A stretch of 64,000 nt of DNA from Kalaharituber pfeilii (lineage: Eukaryota; Ascomycota; Pezizomycetes; Pezizales; Pezizaceae): NCBI GenBank assembly GCA_015179045.1, contig WHUZ01000144.1:1-64000 (forward strand), read 5' to 3'. Positions 9,984-21,612 of this stretch are shown piece after piece; the first letter of the stretch is position 1; every line of letters begins with the position of its first letter. Under the pieces are notes generated by a model that saw nothing but the letters and a program-made list of their open reading frames with translations, did no database searches and was not told where the DNA came from. A program made the translations under genes and the position numbers.

Positions 9984-12773
9984 GTGCGATATAGAGAAGG
10001 AGGGTAGGTACCGGGGGGGGGGACAACGTAAGGAAGGGGAACTGGCTTTCATGTTCATGACTGGCTTTCATGTTCATGCGTTTTGTGGGGGGCATATGGG
10101 AATAATTGGGTGATGTTTGATTCTAATGTATAATCACGCATTGTAACGATACCATGATTTTTTTTTTTTTCCTTTTTTTTTTTTTTCTCATCATGTCTTT
10201 CTCCGTAGTAATCTGTTTTTAGATATTTGGGATTTGGGATAATAACATTAGGGGCACAAAAAAAAGAATTATAAAGGATACAAACGACTATATATGAATA
10301 ACTATATGTTTTAGATGCCTTGAGTTTGGTATGTAGCGGTGTGAAAAAAAAAAATCTTGTGATTGATTACGGAAATGAGCTGCGCTAACGTGTTTTATGG
10401 ATTTTTTTGGATTTGCAGATGTGGTGGGGAGGAGATGGAGTTGGAGTTGAAGGTTTGGGTGTTGTAGCGTATTTTTTGTGTCGGTATATTTGAGTAAGAG
10501 GGAGGGGGGAATGAGGATAGAATGAAAAAACATAAAACAAAAAATGAAAAGGATATGTAAGGTAAAAAAAACCATCTACACATCTATCATACCGGTACCG
10601 CACTGGCGCAGAGTGAGTGAGCTTGCGTACCGACATAAATCTACATAGGTACATACTGTATGTACGCAGTAACAAGTTAAAACATTCCCACGTTCCGCGA
10701 GTACTCTAAGCGGTAATGCAGTTAGTCCTAGTGATGTAATTACGTTCGTAATCAAGACCCCAGAACCGACCTCGGTTCGGGATTCGGGAAGTGGGGGTGG
10801 GGCGGTGGGCGGCGTGGGGGAGAGGTAAGACAGGGTAAGCAAGCACGTTTAAGTATATTTTGGATACATACATACATATGCACCGTCGTACAAACCTAAC
10901 TCTCCTACTAGTAGAAGTATATATCCACCACGCACAAAACTTCACAACATTTTCCTCAAAACACGTAAACGGTACCTACAAAAAACGTAGATGTGAGCTT
11001 TCGCCCATTTGTTTTTTTAAACCTTCCCTCATATATCACACGGATACCTAAAACGAACTATCACACATCTCTCCCTCTCCCTCTCTCTCTCCCTATCTCT
11101 CTTCGACCCACTTCTTCCCGACTATATGAATTTTTTTTTCCTTTCAACGCCGCATGCATGTACGCGCGCGGATAACTCGGATTTGAAAGAAAAAATAAAA
11201 GGTAAAGGGGACATGTCAACAAGTGACCGGAGTCAGAAAAAGGTCTTTTGGACTATGGGTTGTGTTTATGCAGTAAGGATATATAGGGCGTTATGGGTGT
11301 CCGTTGGGACATGTAGTAGAATAAATTATTAGGGTAGGAAGAGGGGAAACGAGTAAGGAAAAATAAAATAAAAGGAAAAATGATAGACTACTTGAAATAA
11401 ACTTCTGAGATTCTACCTAAATTTCTTTTGTCAAAACTGGAAAAGAAGCTGTTTTGGTTGAGCGTGCTAGACGGTCCGCTCCGCTGCATGTCTCATGATT
11501 CCCTATAATGCAGGATACTCTTGCTAACACTGCAAAATACTCGTTTCAGCTTGTCAGTGTTTAATAGAAATTACCCGCCGCTCGTTTACACCCCCCGCCT
11601 CCTCCTCCTCCTCCTCCCATTCTTCCTCCTCCTCCTCCCCCTGCTGCTGCCTCCCTCGTAAAATGGTAGCAATCTAGGAATTGGGATGTAGAGCTTAGAT
11701 TCTGGTAAATCCAATGCTTACAGTATACCGCATGTGTCACATCAAAAAGCGCATCTCCAACCTCGAACTTAATGATTTCAACAAAGCCCGACCCTCAATG
11801 CGCCCTACTCGTGCCTTTGGCAGACCCCACTCCCCTTCCATATGACTCCCAGCACCCCAGCATATGCCTGCTTATACACATACGCTTCACACCCTAAAGT
11901 ACTGCTAAGCGATCTGTCAACATACGCTCAAACTTAGCTCCACTCCACATCTGCATTGCCGCACACCAGATCCGAATTCCGAGCTAGCTAGCCCATTTGC
12001 ATGCAGGGAGTGGGGGGCATATCAACACACGAGTACCCGGCGTATCCGCAAACTTGTCCAATTTTCTCTTGGCTGCTGACTAGTTTTGCCGTTCATATTA
12101 TTGCAATCCCTGCACCATGAGCTAGGTACCATCGAAAGTACTTGCGGACATAAGTCCGATGGGAAATTTGCACGCAAAATGACCAGTCGTAAAGTCGAAA
12201 CTGTTGTTGATCTGGTATGTACACGCGCATGAGGTTTGACGCTGCGTGGACTCCGGATATCGGTCCCACCTGTAACGTACAGTACGTTAGATTCCAACCT
12301 TGCGGTGTGACCTTAAGCGACTGAGCGGTCAAAGGTTGCTTAATTCAGGTAAGTAGTGTCCAACAGCCTGCAGTCAACATAAGCATCATAAATGAACCGT
12401 GCTGTCTATCTTTGCCAGCCTAGCACAGCTTACAACACTCAGATCTGAAAAAGTGCAATAGTAGCAGGGTTTTCTATCTATCTAAATTTGATCCATTGGT
12501 AACTTATTAATATTACACTATCCCATAATAGACCCAATGAATTCAAACCCTTGATCAAAAAACATACCTGGCTCTGGTATGTAAATACTCATCATGCTTA
12601 TGAAACTTTTCAAAACCATGACAAGACAAATTTTGTATTTCGACTCTGGACTTCTCATCGTGAAACCAGAGTGAACCATTATCCAGCCAACCAATTAACC
12701 CCTCCTCACCCGCTGGTTATGATGGGTATTCTCCACTCTTTGCATCCCCAATGCAGTTCTTCTTATCCAAAAA
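9984..12773. other. Long non-coding stretch with low-complexity tracts
   Basis: There is a 19-bp tandem duplication (TGGCTTTCATGTTCATGAC) at about 10042-10080. Other tracts are T-rich at 10158-10188, pyrimidine-rich CTCTCTCC at 11060-11105 and (CCT)n-like at 11595-11660. Short frames in this interval are low-complexity and lack family features. I see no gene. Confidence 0.5.
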
Positions 12774-14117
12774 TTAGACAAAACTGGTATAATGATCCTC
12801 ATCCTCATCGTCATCCCCACCCTCCACCTCAACAATACCAGTCGCATTCTGAAGCTCATTGTTCAATGCCGTAAGGTAACATTGTCTCAAGTGCAAGATA
12901 CGCAGCGACTCTTCCCTGGCGTACGTTTGTACCGGGCTAGATGGAGGGGACTGTTCTCGCCACGGTGGAGTGGAACTGCGGCGGCGGGGACGAGGCAGTT
13001 GACTTCCGCTGTAATCTAAAGTGTGGTATCGAGATTCTGAAATATCGCCGATGGGCTTCGCTACTCTATGAGGAGGAGTCCGTTCAGGGCTCAGGGACCG
13101 AGATTGAGTTGCGGTGGCCTTTGTGATTGATAACTTCTGTTTCCTCTTGCTGATTAGTCTGGGCAACCGAGATTGTCTCAATTGTCTATCAAATGTGCGA
13201 CCTGTTAGGAGGGAGGGCCCCTGTGTCGACTGCGATGGCCCTCTCGGGTGAGCGTGTGTCAATGTGAAGGATGTGTTGGGACAAAGGTTTCGCAGGGTTG
13301 AGGTATGGCTGAGATTGAGTTCAGGAACTTCTCCACAGTAGTTCAGTACTGTTAAGAAACCAAAATGTCGGCTAAAACTAGGCTCAGGCAATGTTGGAGA
13401 GCCAAACTGATCTCCTTCGTCAACTCCGTCGTCAGTTACAGGGGAGGGTGGAAGCAATCGGTCACTGGATTTTGGCATGAGCGCAACTGCGTTGATATTC
13501 GAGATTTGAACGGAAGACTCTAAGCCAGCTCTGCGGGAGCAGACTGCAGCTGACTCTCGTGGATCCTGCTGAGCAAGCTTCTGCAGCATCTTCCCTTGGA
13601 TTATTGAGACTGGCTGTGGAGCAACCAGAGGAACTTCGACGTGAGATTTAATTCTGTATTTGGTTCGTGATCCTGTTCGAACCCCAGAAGGCTCCTTCGC
13701 CGGTCCATTCGAGCGTAGCCCCTTTCGAGTACATTTTCGGCTCCAAGAACACATCGGGTGAGTCCTTGATACCGCTTTGGGTTTGATTCCAACCTCAACA
13801 GTGGGGAGGAAAGTCAATGGTGAACTGAAGCCTGGGATTACAATTTTCTGCACCTGAGGAAGTGAGACAGTGGGTACTTGTAGGCTACCCCCTGGGCTGC
13901 ACTCGATGTTGGGCATTTCAGGTTTCTGTTCATCGGTGGGAAATTGTCCAGGCATCATTTGTTCTCCTTGCTGTCTGGCTTCTGGAGGGAACGTGAGTAT
14001 TGCGGTATGGTGAAATTCCAGCGAGAAGTACCAACCATCTGTTTCGAAAATCTCCCTTAGCTTGCCCAACGCAAGGTCTAACAAAAGCCATCCAGTGAGA
14101 ATGAAGATGAAACTCAT
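12774..14117 (-). CDS. Hypothetical Ser/Pro-rich protein with N-terminal membrane anchor
   Basis: The 447-residue frame is intact and I do not recognise its family. Residues 3-20 (FIFILTGWLLLDLALG) are hydrophobic and could be a signal anchor. The rest is disordered-looking, with Ser/Pro/Arg-rich stretches such as RSLSPERTPP and TPPWREQSPPSSP near residues 340-400, and an acidic end (GGDDDEDEDHY). The ATG abuts a well-formed intron on the minus strand: a GTAAGG donor at 14174, a CTTACTAACTG branch site and TAG at 14118 directly before ATG. The upstream open stretch has no ATG, so this is probably a 5'-UTR intron, or a further coding exon lies upstream. Confidence 0.6.
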   Translation of the reverse strand: MSFIFILTGWLLLDLALGKLREIFETDGWYFSLEFHHTAILTFPPEARQQGEQMMPGQFPTDEQKPEMPNIECSPGGSLQVPTVSLPQVQKIVIPGFSSPLTFLPTVEVGIKPKAVSRTHPMCSWSRKCTRKGLRSNGPAKEPSGVRTGSRTKYRIKSHVEVPLVAPQPVSIIQGKMLQKLAQQDPRESAAVCSRRAGLESSVQISNINAVALMPKSSDRLLPPSPVTDDGVDEGDQFGSPTLPEPSFSRHFGFLTVLNYCGEVPELNLSHTSTLRNLCPNTSFTLTHAHPRGPSQSTQGPSLLTGRTFDRQLRQSRLPRLISKRKQKLSITKATATQSRSLSPERTPPHRVAKPIGDISESRYHTLDYSGSQLPRPRRRSSTPPWREQSPPSSPVQTYAREESLRILHLRQCYLTALNNELQNATGIVEVEGGDDDEDEDHYTSFV

Positions 14118-14919
14118 CTATATTCCACAGTTAGTAAGATTAGCGACATCACAGGTGGTGATAAATATCCTTACAATGTGGCAGCTTCTGAGGGAAATCT
14201 TAGTCTCCGAAGGGAAGAGAAGGACAGAGTACCAGAGTTGCAAGGAAAGGAATGTATAGTTGCCGTGAAAGTTCCAGGGGTTAATCCTTTCAATGTAGCA
14301 AATGTAGGATAGTTCGTAAAGCAACCTCGCGAGTCGTGGGCTTTGTCACTGAATGTTGATACGTTTCAAGGTAGACCTGCTTGGTTGATCTCCCTGTTAA
14401 GGACTGCTGTGAGCTGAGTCCTGTTGTCACTTCGGTTCGAAATGTTAATCATTACCCTCATATTACCTATACAGGAAATCATCCACCAGCAGAAAATACA
14501 TTTCCTGATAATGATGGTAAGATTGAGCACCAGTTGTTTCTATAGATCCCCAGTGTCTCAGGCAGCAATAGTGACTCCTCCCGGGAGATTCCGGTTACAT
14601 TAACTCTCGCGGAGGCTATAGGAGCTGGCCTCTTAAAAACCTGCAACGAACTCACATATTGGACCACCTCAACGACCTTACATCATCGTCTGCTCTGCTT
14701 ACAGGCAGAATTTCCGTGAAGTTGCATTAGGAGATCCTTTCTCACGTGTCGAGGATGGAAATCTGAAGGTCCTTAAGTTACGCCTTGGGAAGAAAAGAAT
14801 GAAGTGATTGAGGTTATTTGGACGCGGATAGGAGGAGACGAAGGAATGGTGTGTAGGTTGAAGAGGCCTACATTTGAGAAGTCCTGGACTCTTGTAGTCA
14901 TTGATACGCCCAGCGTCAC

Positions 14920-14982
14920 CCTGCCATGGCCAAGTGCTACAAGCGGGGTTATGTGATTAAAAAAAAAAAAAAAAAAAAAAAA
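14920..14982 (+). mobile_element. LINE tail-only insertion, family 2
   Basis: Thirty-nine bases of tail (CCTGCCATGGCC...GCGGGGTTATGTGATT) and about 24 A. It is flanked by a perfect 15-bp duplication TACGCCCAGCGTCAC at 14905-14919 and 14983-14997. This is the clearest example of a family 2 insertion that brought only the 3' tail. Confidence 0.9.
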
Positions 14983-15624
14983 TACGCCCAGCGTCACTAC
15001 AGTGCTCATCAATGATTCTGCTCTCCCGTCTTGACACAGACCTAGGGACAAACGTTATTGAATTACTCACCCCAGAGTACGTAAGAGGGAGCATAGCTTC
15101 AACAAAAAATACCCACTATGGTTTTATTTGATGTTCTTCTGAGGTTTAGGAGACAGATTAAGAAGGTCTCCATATACCACCGCCAATTTCTCAGCCATTT
15201 CCAAGGTTAGATTTCGATATCCATGTCAGGAGCTTAGGATAGAGACTGAAATTTGGGAAACAAGACCGAGGGAGCGGACGAGGTGTGAACATAGAGTGCA
15301 GCAGGGTTGCAAGATGGTCAATGACATGTTGTTATGGATTTTCAATGGTATGAGCAGTTAAGGTATTGGAGACATTTGTTCGCGAAGTTGAAGGATTAAG
15401 TGGGGATGATGCAGTTGTTTGCGTTGGTGGTGGATCTAGATGAGGAATTTAGGGAGACAGAAACATCGTTTTCCGGCACTGTCAATGAGGAGGATTGATG
15501 TGATATGGGAAGAAAAGCTATAAGGGAGATTACATGCGAGAAAGGAAGATGAGGAATTACCACTGGCTTGTTTACTGCCCTAAAGCTTCAAACATTGCCT
15601 ACTTCCCTACATATGTTCATATTC

Positions 15625-16068
15625 TCAAGCTGCAAAAACTTCATTCAACCCTGCACCCAAATTATATATTATATAATTCTCCTTTTCCTTAGCCAAGGCG
15701 TCCAAACCCGTTCTATTTTCGGAAGCTTTTGCAAACACCGAACTTTTCAATATCTGGATAGCGCTTGAAATGAACACCAGGCGCATCCCTGATGAGGTGC
15801 GCATGCGAGTACTATCCCTACCTCGCTGATATGCCCTCAGCTCAGAAAATATTAGGTCATTTGTTGGAAACGTACCTGGAACACCCAGCCACACCAACTG
15901 ACGTTTTAACTTCCTTAAGTACTCTTGGGGTGGCAAATTATCGGTTTCCTCCGTGGGGTGTCCTGAAGGAGTCCGTGGATCTCTTTGGAGTAACATTGAA
16001 GGCAAAAACATTTCTTCGGTTTCCTTCCTGAATTTTTGGTCTCGTAAGCGCAATTGTAATTGGGACAT
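15625..16068 (-). CDS. Possible small hypothetical protein
   Basis: A 147-aa open frame starts MSQLQLRLRDQKFRKETEEM with a good context (CACAATGTC). Composition in the first 70 residues looks coding (charged, with RDPRTPSGHPTEE). A GTACGT...ATCAG intron-like stretch at 15875-15826 would break the frame if removed, so I leave it unspliced. No family is recognised, and it could be a chance ORF. Confidence 0.3.
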   Translation of the reverse strand: MSQLQLRLRDQKFRKETEEMFLPSMLLQRDPRTPSGHPTEETDNLPPQEYLRKLKRQLVWLGVPGTFPTNDLIFSELRAYQRGRDSTRMRTSSGMRLVFISSAIQILKSSVFAKASENRTGLDALAKEKENYIIYNLGAGLNEVFAA

Positions 16069-17411
16069 TGTGAAAGTTTTGATAGAGATAACATAAAATC
16101 CTGTTTTAACGATTAATGAGGATATAGTAGCTCTGAGTTTGACTCACGACAACTTGTGCGGCTGGTACGCGCCCAGGAGGTTCCGAATCCACTAGAAAAT
16201 TCTGTGGGGTAATCTCACTGCTTTGTAGGCACACCGAACTCTAGCTAGGGCCACAAGCTTTTTTCAATTTTTCAATTGTGAATCTTCATGGACCGCACAG
16301 AAACATATTGCATGGTTGTAAGGGTGTGGATATCATAGAAATGGCAAACAATCAACTTCATGGACTACAATATGATAACTATTGGATAACTGTAGCTTCA
16401 ATGCGTCCAGGAATGCGGGCAAATAAGCTTTTTGACCTCAGCCTAATGCACGCTCATTTAGCCGCTGCACATCCCCTTTGATCATCTAGCCTGGAGCTTA
16501 CTGTAACTGACCCGGTTGACAAAAATTGTCCTGACCGGAACATTATAAGATCCTCCAGGTGCTGGCTGAGGGCTGGGGTGGTATCTGAAAAAAGTCCAAG
16601 AGGTAACTGAATTGTGGCGTATCCCTAGTCTCCTAACCAGGCGCATCCCTTAACTCACAAAGAAAACTTCAGGACTGCGAATTAGCGGACTTGCGATCTC
16701 ATGTACCCCGCACTGGTCCTAGTCGTTCAGTCTTGCATGTGCTGCTTTGGCTCCTGCTCGCATTGCATCGTCATTCCGAACTGCATTAGTAGTCTGGTTA
16801 CTGCATTAGCTCTCCTGTATTCGAGTTTCAGAACGAGTAGAGCAAAAGAGGAGCATTGGAGGGCAGTATGTATCGTTTCTGTCGCAAAAGGCTAACTTTC
16901 CATTGACCCGCCGACCGAGCCTAACTGGTCCAGAGAATCAACGTTAAGGTGACTATAAAGGCATTTGTCGAACCTTTGCAGACTGTGTTGCGATTGGTCG
17001 TCCACAAAGTTTCCCCACGTGGGCGGATTCATATGTAGTGCCCCTGAAATCAAGTTTGACGGCTGCATGCATGCCTTCACAGTCTCCCCGGTAGACTAAT
17101 AACCCGTATTCATTCCAACGCTTGATTTCAATGAAGGTAGGTTTCGATCTACTACGCCTGGGGACAAGGCTAATTTTCAATTGGTCAGGCGGGGCGCGGT
17201 GGGGTCACAGACAATCAAGAACGCTAGTCTGGTGACCAGATGGAAGCTTCGAGTTAGGTCTACAGATGCTTTCGGAGCAAATACCGCCTGAGTGCAATGA
17301 GCACCCGGGTGGCTCAGAAGGTTCTAGTTGTAAGGACCGTGCGCACAAATTGAAGCGCCGACACCTCCACACATCCTAGCCTCGTAACCAGCACAGGCCC
17401 CTCTTCTGAGG
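16069..17411. other. No recognisable gene
   Basis: Only short frames without family features. A phrase TAGTCTCCTAACCAGGCG at about 16626 recurs in variants elsewhere in the window (27735, 45899 and the reverse complement near 63980). Confidence 0.4.
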
Positions 17412-17420
17412 TATTTAAAG
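17412..17420 (+). promoter_or_regulatory. TATA box candidate for the 17561 gene
   Basis: TATTTAAAG lies about 141 bp upstream of the start codon. A CT-rich tract (CTGTCCCTTCTTCTCTCTC) and CA-rich leader follow, a pattern typical of strongly expressed fungal genes. Confidence 0.55.
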
Positions 17421-17560
17421 CCCCGCTCTCTGCCCTGTCCCTTCTTCTCTCTCATCTCATCACCAACGCATTCATCCTTCATCTTACACGTTCAACTCCA
17501 CCTTGACACACTCAAGCAACACTTTTCCATTCACAAAAACTTCTCCAAACAACAATCAAT

Positions 17561-17938
17561 ATGTGCGACGGACACTCCCACACTCACTCCCACGAGGAAG
17601 TCCCAGCTGCGGTATGCTCATTCTACTTGCCGACTCTTGATTTCTACTTTACTAATTAACTTCTAAGGCTACCTACAAGTACGAGGAGGAGCCAATTGAG
17701 GAGGTTGAGGAGGCCCCAGCTACTCAAGTTGAAGATGCCCCAGAGGAAGATGCCTCAGAAAAAGATGCCCCGAAGCAAGAGACCGTATGTACAACTACTG
17801 TCCCTACAAAAACTGCTTTTTGAATCTAACATTTCTATCTTATAGTCCGCTGAGTCCAAGTCTGAGGACAAAAAAGACAAAGAAGAAGTGAAGGCTGAAG
17901 GGTGCAAGCCCAAGGTCTCCTGCTGTGGCGGCCACTAG
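17561..17938 (+). CDS. Small acidic Cys/His protein, possible metal-binding
   Basis: Three exons, 17561-17611, 17668-17784 and 17846-17938, with GTATGC/AAG and GTATGT/TAG introns of 56 and 61 bp, all in frame, give 86 aa. The N-terminus is MCDGHSHTHSHEEVPAA, a Cys plus alternating-His segment. The middle (about residues 18-70) is acidic and Lys-rich with repeated DAPEED/DASEKDAP phrases. The C-terminus is CKPKVSCCGGH. Four Cys and the His cluster at the two ends suggest metal chelation, like metallothionein-type or metal-carrier peptides, but spacing does not match a family I can name. A TATA box, CT-rich initiator region and short introns suggest strong expression. Confidence 0.75.
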
Positions 17939-18994
17939 ACAAAACTTAGCCGTATGGCACATTCTGCATTGGGCCATTGATGCGGGATGATGGGTGGAAT
18001 TGGGTGGCATTGGGTGGAATTGGGTGGTTTCTTTTTCTGAATCGGAATGGGATATCTTTCTTTTCTTTTCTTTTCCTTTGAAATGTTATCGATGAATTAC
18101 TTTTAGAATAGTTCTGGGTGCTTTAGAAGGCCTTTAGGTTTCCTTAATCCAGACTAGTTCCTCGTAATAGCCGGCCTTTATGAAAATGAAGAAACTTTCA
18201 TACGTGATTGAAAGATGTCTATCGATAATTTACCAGCCATCATCTTTGATGCTTATCATTTGTGCTGTGCCGCTGTAAGCATTATACCGGCTGAAGTGGA
18301 CTTGGTTTGTGCCGAAGTATGATGGAGTGGGTCCCATTATGATGCTTTACCCCCCGGGTCACAGTGACAGTCGGTCTATGTTATCTTGAGTGCTAAGAAT
18401 CTGTTTAAATTTTTGGAACACTATGTATGTACTTTTCTTTCTACAGTTATTGTTGAGCTTTAGGTAGAAGAGATGAATATTATTCCTGCGTAGACAGAGT
18501 AGCCAAAGTACGGTATCTATATACATAGAGCATGAGGTTGTTCTTGGGCTTACTAGACCCATCATGGCCCCCACTGATATCCGACACTTCGACCCGTCAC
18601 GTCCAACTGGACATTGATGCAGATCTCTACCAGTTGTAAGAGTGTCGTGCTTGGAGTAAGTAGCAAAATCTTATCTACTCTTACTCGTACATGGAAGAGG
18701 CTAAGGCTAAGTACGAAGCAGGCTATGGGTAGGGTAGTCGATAAACCCCCTCCGCACAACCGTCGATATTCAAGCAATGAAATGATAGAATGATGGAAAG
18801 CTGCTGATTCGTGCACCACTATCTCAACCATTTTAGTACACTTGAAAAACGCATAGCCATCTCCAAACTTGAGTTCCCAGGTTAAATCTTCTTCTCCCGA
18901 GGAGAATACTCCAATTCCTGCACAGCCCTATTGTGCGGAATCGAGAGCTACGGAAATCGCCTGAATGCTGATAAGCAAAATCGGATACTTGCGA

Positions 18995-19055
18995 CTTTTT
19001 TTTTTTTTTTTTATTTTCAGCACTCGCATGCCGCCCTATGGGCTATGGCGAGGTA
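18995..19055 (-). mobile_element. LINE tail-only insertion, family 1
   Basis: A T tract is followed by the reversed family 1 tail (GCCGCCCTATGGGCTATGGC). Flanks are GGATACTTGCGA (18983-18994) and GGATACTCGCGA (19056-19067), a 12-bp duplication with one mismatch. Confidence 0.85.
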
Positions 19056-19739
19056 GGATACTCGCGAGCGAGTGCATACCCCCCCACCCCTCCCCATTTA
19101 TGTCCTCCTTTCCTCTTCCTCACCAGGAAGGGATGCATATATGATGATCGCAAAGCAGTTGCTAGACCGTGAAACTAATCAGTTGTCAAATACTCTCCCA
19201 TGAAGAGGTTTTATTGTCCCAACGAATGCCTTGCAACAAGATACATTAGCATTATCTATCCCCATGCGCAAGCTTAATCCGTATTTCATATTTTGCCTTC
19301 TTTGAAGTATCATTGTGGAGTGTGCAAAAGATCCCCCACCGGCGGTCCGAACTTTGATCTCGCATTTCAACATCGTTGTAATGTTATGCAAAGCCGGACC
19401 TCCATCCGCAAGTTGTACTGAAAACATCAAGGAGCGGAGCCGTGGGGTTTTGAAATGTGTATTGTAGCGTGAATCGCGGTTTTTTTGAGTCGTGGGATAC
19501 TGTAGGATTCGGAGATCGGAAGCAAGGATTTGCCAACGTTGCACGAAAAGTTTTTTTCCTTTCGTATGGGCGACTTTCCCGTAAACGGACGGCTGAGAAA
19601 TACTAACATCAAATAGATCAAGTTATGATAGCAGGATCAGCGGTGCTTTTGAGCCTGGCCCTCCAATCGTCAATCAGTGCCGTGCTGCTACAATGACGTA
19701 GACACAATCCCGGTCCCCTCCCACTGATGGGCCAAGAGG

Positions 19740-19824
19740 TTTTTTTTTTTTTTTTTCTGCTTTTTGAGTCACGTAACCCCGCATACAGGCTACCAGGGAC
19801 CCATATACCCGGGTCAGGTTAAAG
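19740..19824 (-). mobile_element. LINE tail-only insertion, family 2
   Basis: T-rich stretch, then GAGTCACGTAACCCCGCATA, then CAGGCTACC, GGGACCCATATACCCGGGTC and AGGTT. Flanks are GGGCCAAGAGG (19729-19739) and GGGCCACGAGG (19825-19835). Compared with other copies, the segment AGCCTATGGC is missing, so the AGGCT/AGCCT hairpin is incomplete here. Confidence 0.85.
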
Positions 19825-19991
19825 GGGCCACGAGGATGAACCAGACCCCTTGGCGGAGTTGATGAGATGGGTGGAGATGAGGGTGTGGAAGTTTCTAGCT
19901 TTTGTTAACATTTCTTTTGTCTTTACTCTCGTCAGCCATTTGGGCGGTATGAGTAATGATGTTAAGACCCCTCCCCAAAAGAAAATTCCGA

Positions 19992-20157
19992 GGTGTACGA
20001 GCCAAACAGGAAAAGGGAATAGGCAGGCTCGACACCATGCATTTGACAATTTTTTGATTCAGACACTCTTTTGTAGGTAGTTAGTTAGTTTATATATACC
20101 TCGCCATAGCCCACAGGGCGGCATGCGATTAATGATTTAAAAAAAAAAAAAAAAAAA
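19992..20157 (+). mobile_element. 5'-truncated LINE 3' UTR, family 1
   Basis: A 166-bp insert ends in GCCATAGCCCACAGGGCGGC and more than 20 A. It is flanked by the perfect 15-bp duplication AAAAGAAAATTCCGA (19977-19991 and 20158-20172). The first 100 bp have no ORF and are probably 3' UTR. Confidence 0.85.
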
Positions 20158-21535
20158 AAAAGAAAATTCCGATCCCCGCCCCAGTTCCTGATGCCGGGAA
20201 TGACTTTGCGATCGACACTGAGAGCACTGTAGTAACAGGATGCATTATAGTATACATCCTGAGGATGCGCGCGGCGTTGAACTAAACGGAGAGTCCAATG
20301 CTGCCTCCGAATTGGGGATTGGAAGCAGCATTCTGAGTGCTGTATAGCCTGGTGGGATGTCCTTTGATCGAGATGAAGTGTATGCGAGAGGTAGATTTGA
20401 GTACCAGTAAGAATCGAGCCAATTTGGGAACAAGAAAATTGTGGGAATCCAGGTGAGATGTACTTTTGGTGGAAGCGTTGGGGTTAAGGGATCTGGAGGC
20501 GCGTCGCCCAGGGGTAGGATGTGAGAGTGGGGTGTATCAATGGAATGGGCGGGTGGTCCCTCAAATTGCCCCAAGGAGCATTAAGCGAACATCGTACCAG
20601 GGACTTTTACAATACCACTTGAGCAGTTAACACTGCTGAAAGCCTTGCGAAAAATTGCTTCGGAATAGTTATACTTGTCGGTTAGTTAAGTGATAATCGT
20701 CCCTCCACAAATCAAATCTAAGCTCACAATGACTCGGAGGTGGAACCAAATCACAGTGCTTCATTATTGGCACAAGCCGAGATCATCAGCTGGGAAGCAA
20801 TGAGTGTTCAAAGTCACTTCTATCAGGGGCGACGGTACTTCTATTACGCTGCGGAGGATACTCATATTCTTACGAAGACTAAACGGTTCAGGACAATACT
20901 ATACTGGGATGCAACTATAGTTTGGAGGATGAATCCCAAGGATTTTATATTGCCAAAATATCTAAACGCCTATCTATATACCCAACCGCTCCAGACCACA
21001 TCCATTCCCACGGCCACAAAACCGCCCTTTCGCTGCCACCATCCAGCACCACCAAAATTCCTTTTCGAAGACCAGCTCAGAGTCGGCAGGCTGGCCATTA
21101 ATGTGGATCTGTGCATCCATCACTCTCTCTAAGCGTTTCCGGATCCGTGCTTGCAGCATTAAAATCTAGGCTTCGTAGGGCGTTGATCTCCATATCCCAA
21201 TGCGCTATAACGCTTATATGGGTGATCAGGAACGGTTTCGGAAAATTATGCGTTTCCAACTGGCGTTGTGCTATAAGGAATTTGGGCAAGGCAGGCGGTA
21301 CCTTGCTCTTGATGCGTGTTGCTGAAGTCTCGATGGGTGGTTTCTGCCTTGCTATAGCAGCCTTTAAGCCCAGCGGAGACAACGACAGAGAAATTCTTTG
21401 GCTGGTGTGTTATTCATTAGCATGACCATAATACAAGCAAGATACCAAAGCATGACTTACAACACCATACACCGTTTCTTTGCCAAAGCACCCGAATGCA
21501 CCCAGATTATGGGGATTCAGGCACCGACACCTATG

Positions 21536-21612
21536 ATAACGGGGATCCAAAATGGACCCCCGTAGTTCAGGGAAAATCTCCTCTCACAGGAGGATAACGG
21601 GGATCCAAAAGG
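21536..21612. repeat. Short direct repeat around ATAACGGGGATCCAAAA
   Basis: The 17-mer ATAACGGGGATCCAAAA occurs twice, about 57 bp apart. A purine-rich tract with repeated CACAAG, GGAAG and GAAAG steps follows (21640-21720). No element boundaries could be set. Confidence 0.5.

Noticed and set aside
11595..11660. Regular CCT/CTC spacing that could suggest an array
   Set aside because: It is a simple trinucleotide tract without repeat-spacer structure, so not a CRISPR array.
15826..15875. GTACGT...ATCAG intron within the 15625-16068 ORF
   Set aside because: Removing it brings a stop two codons later, so it does not improve the model.
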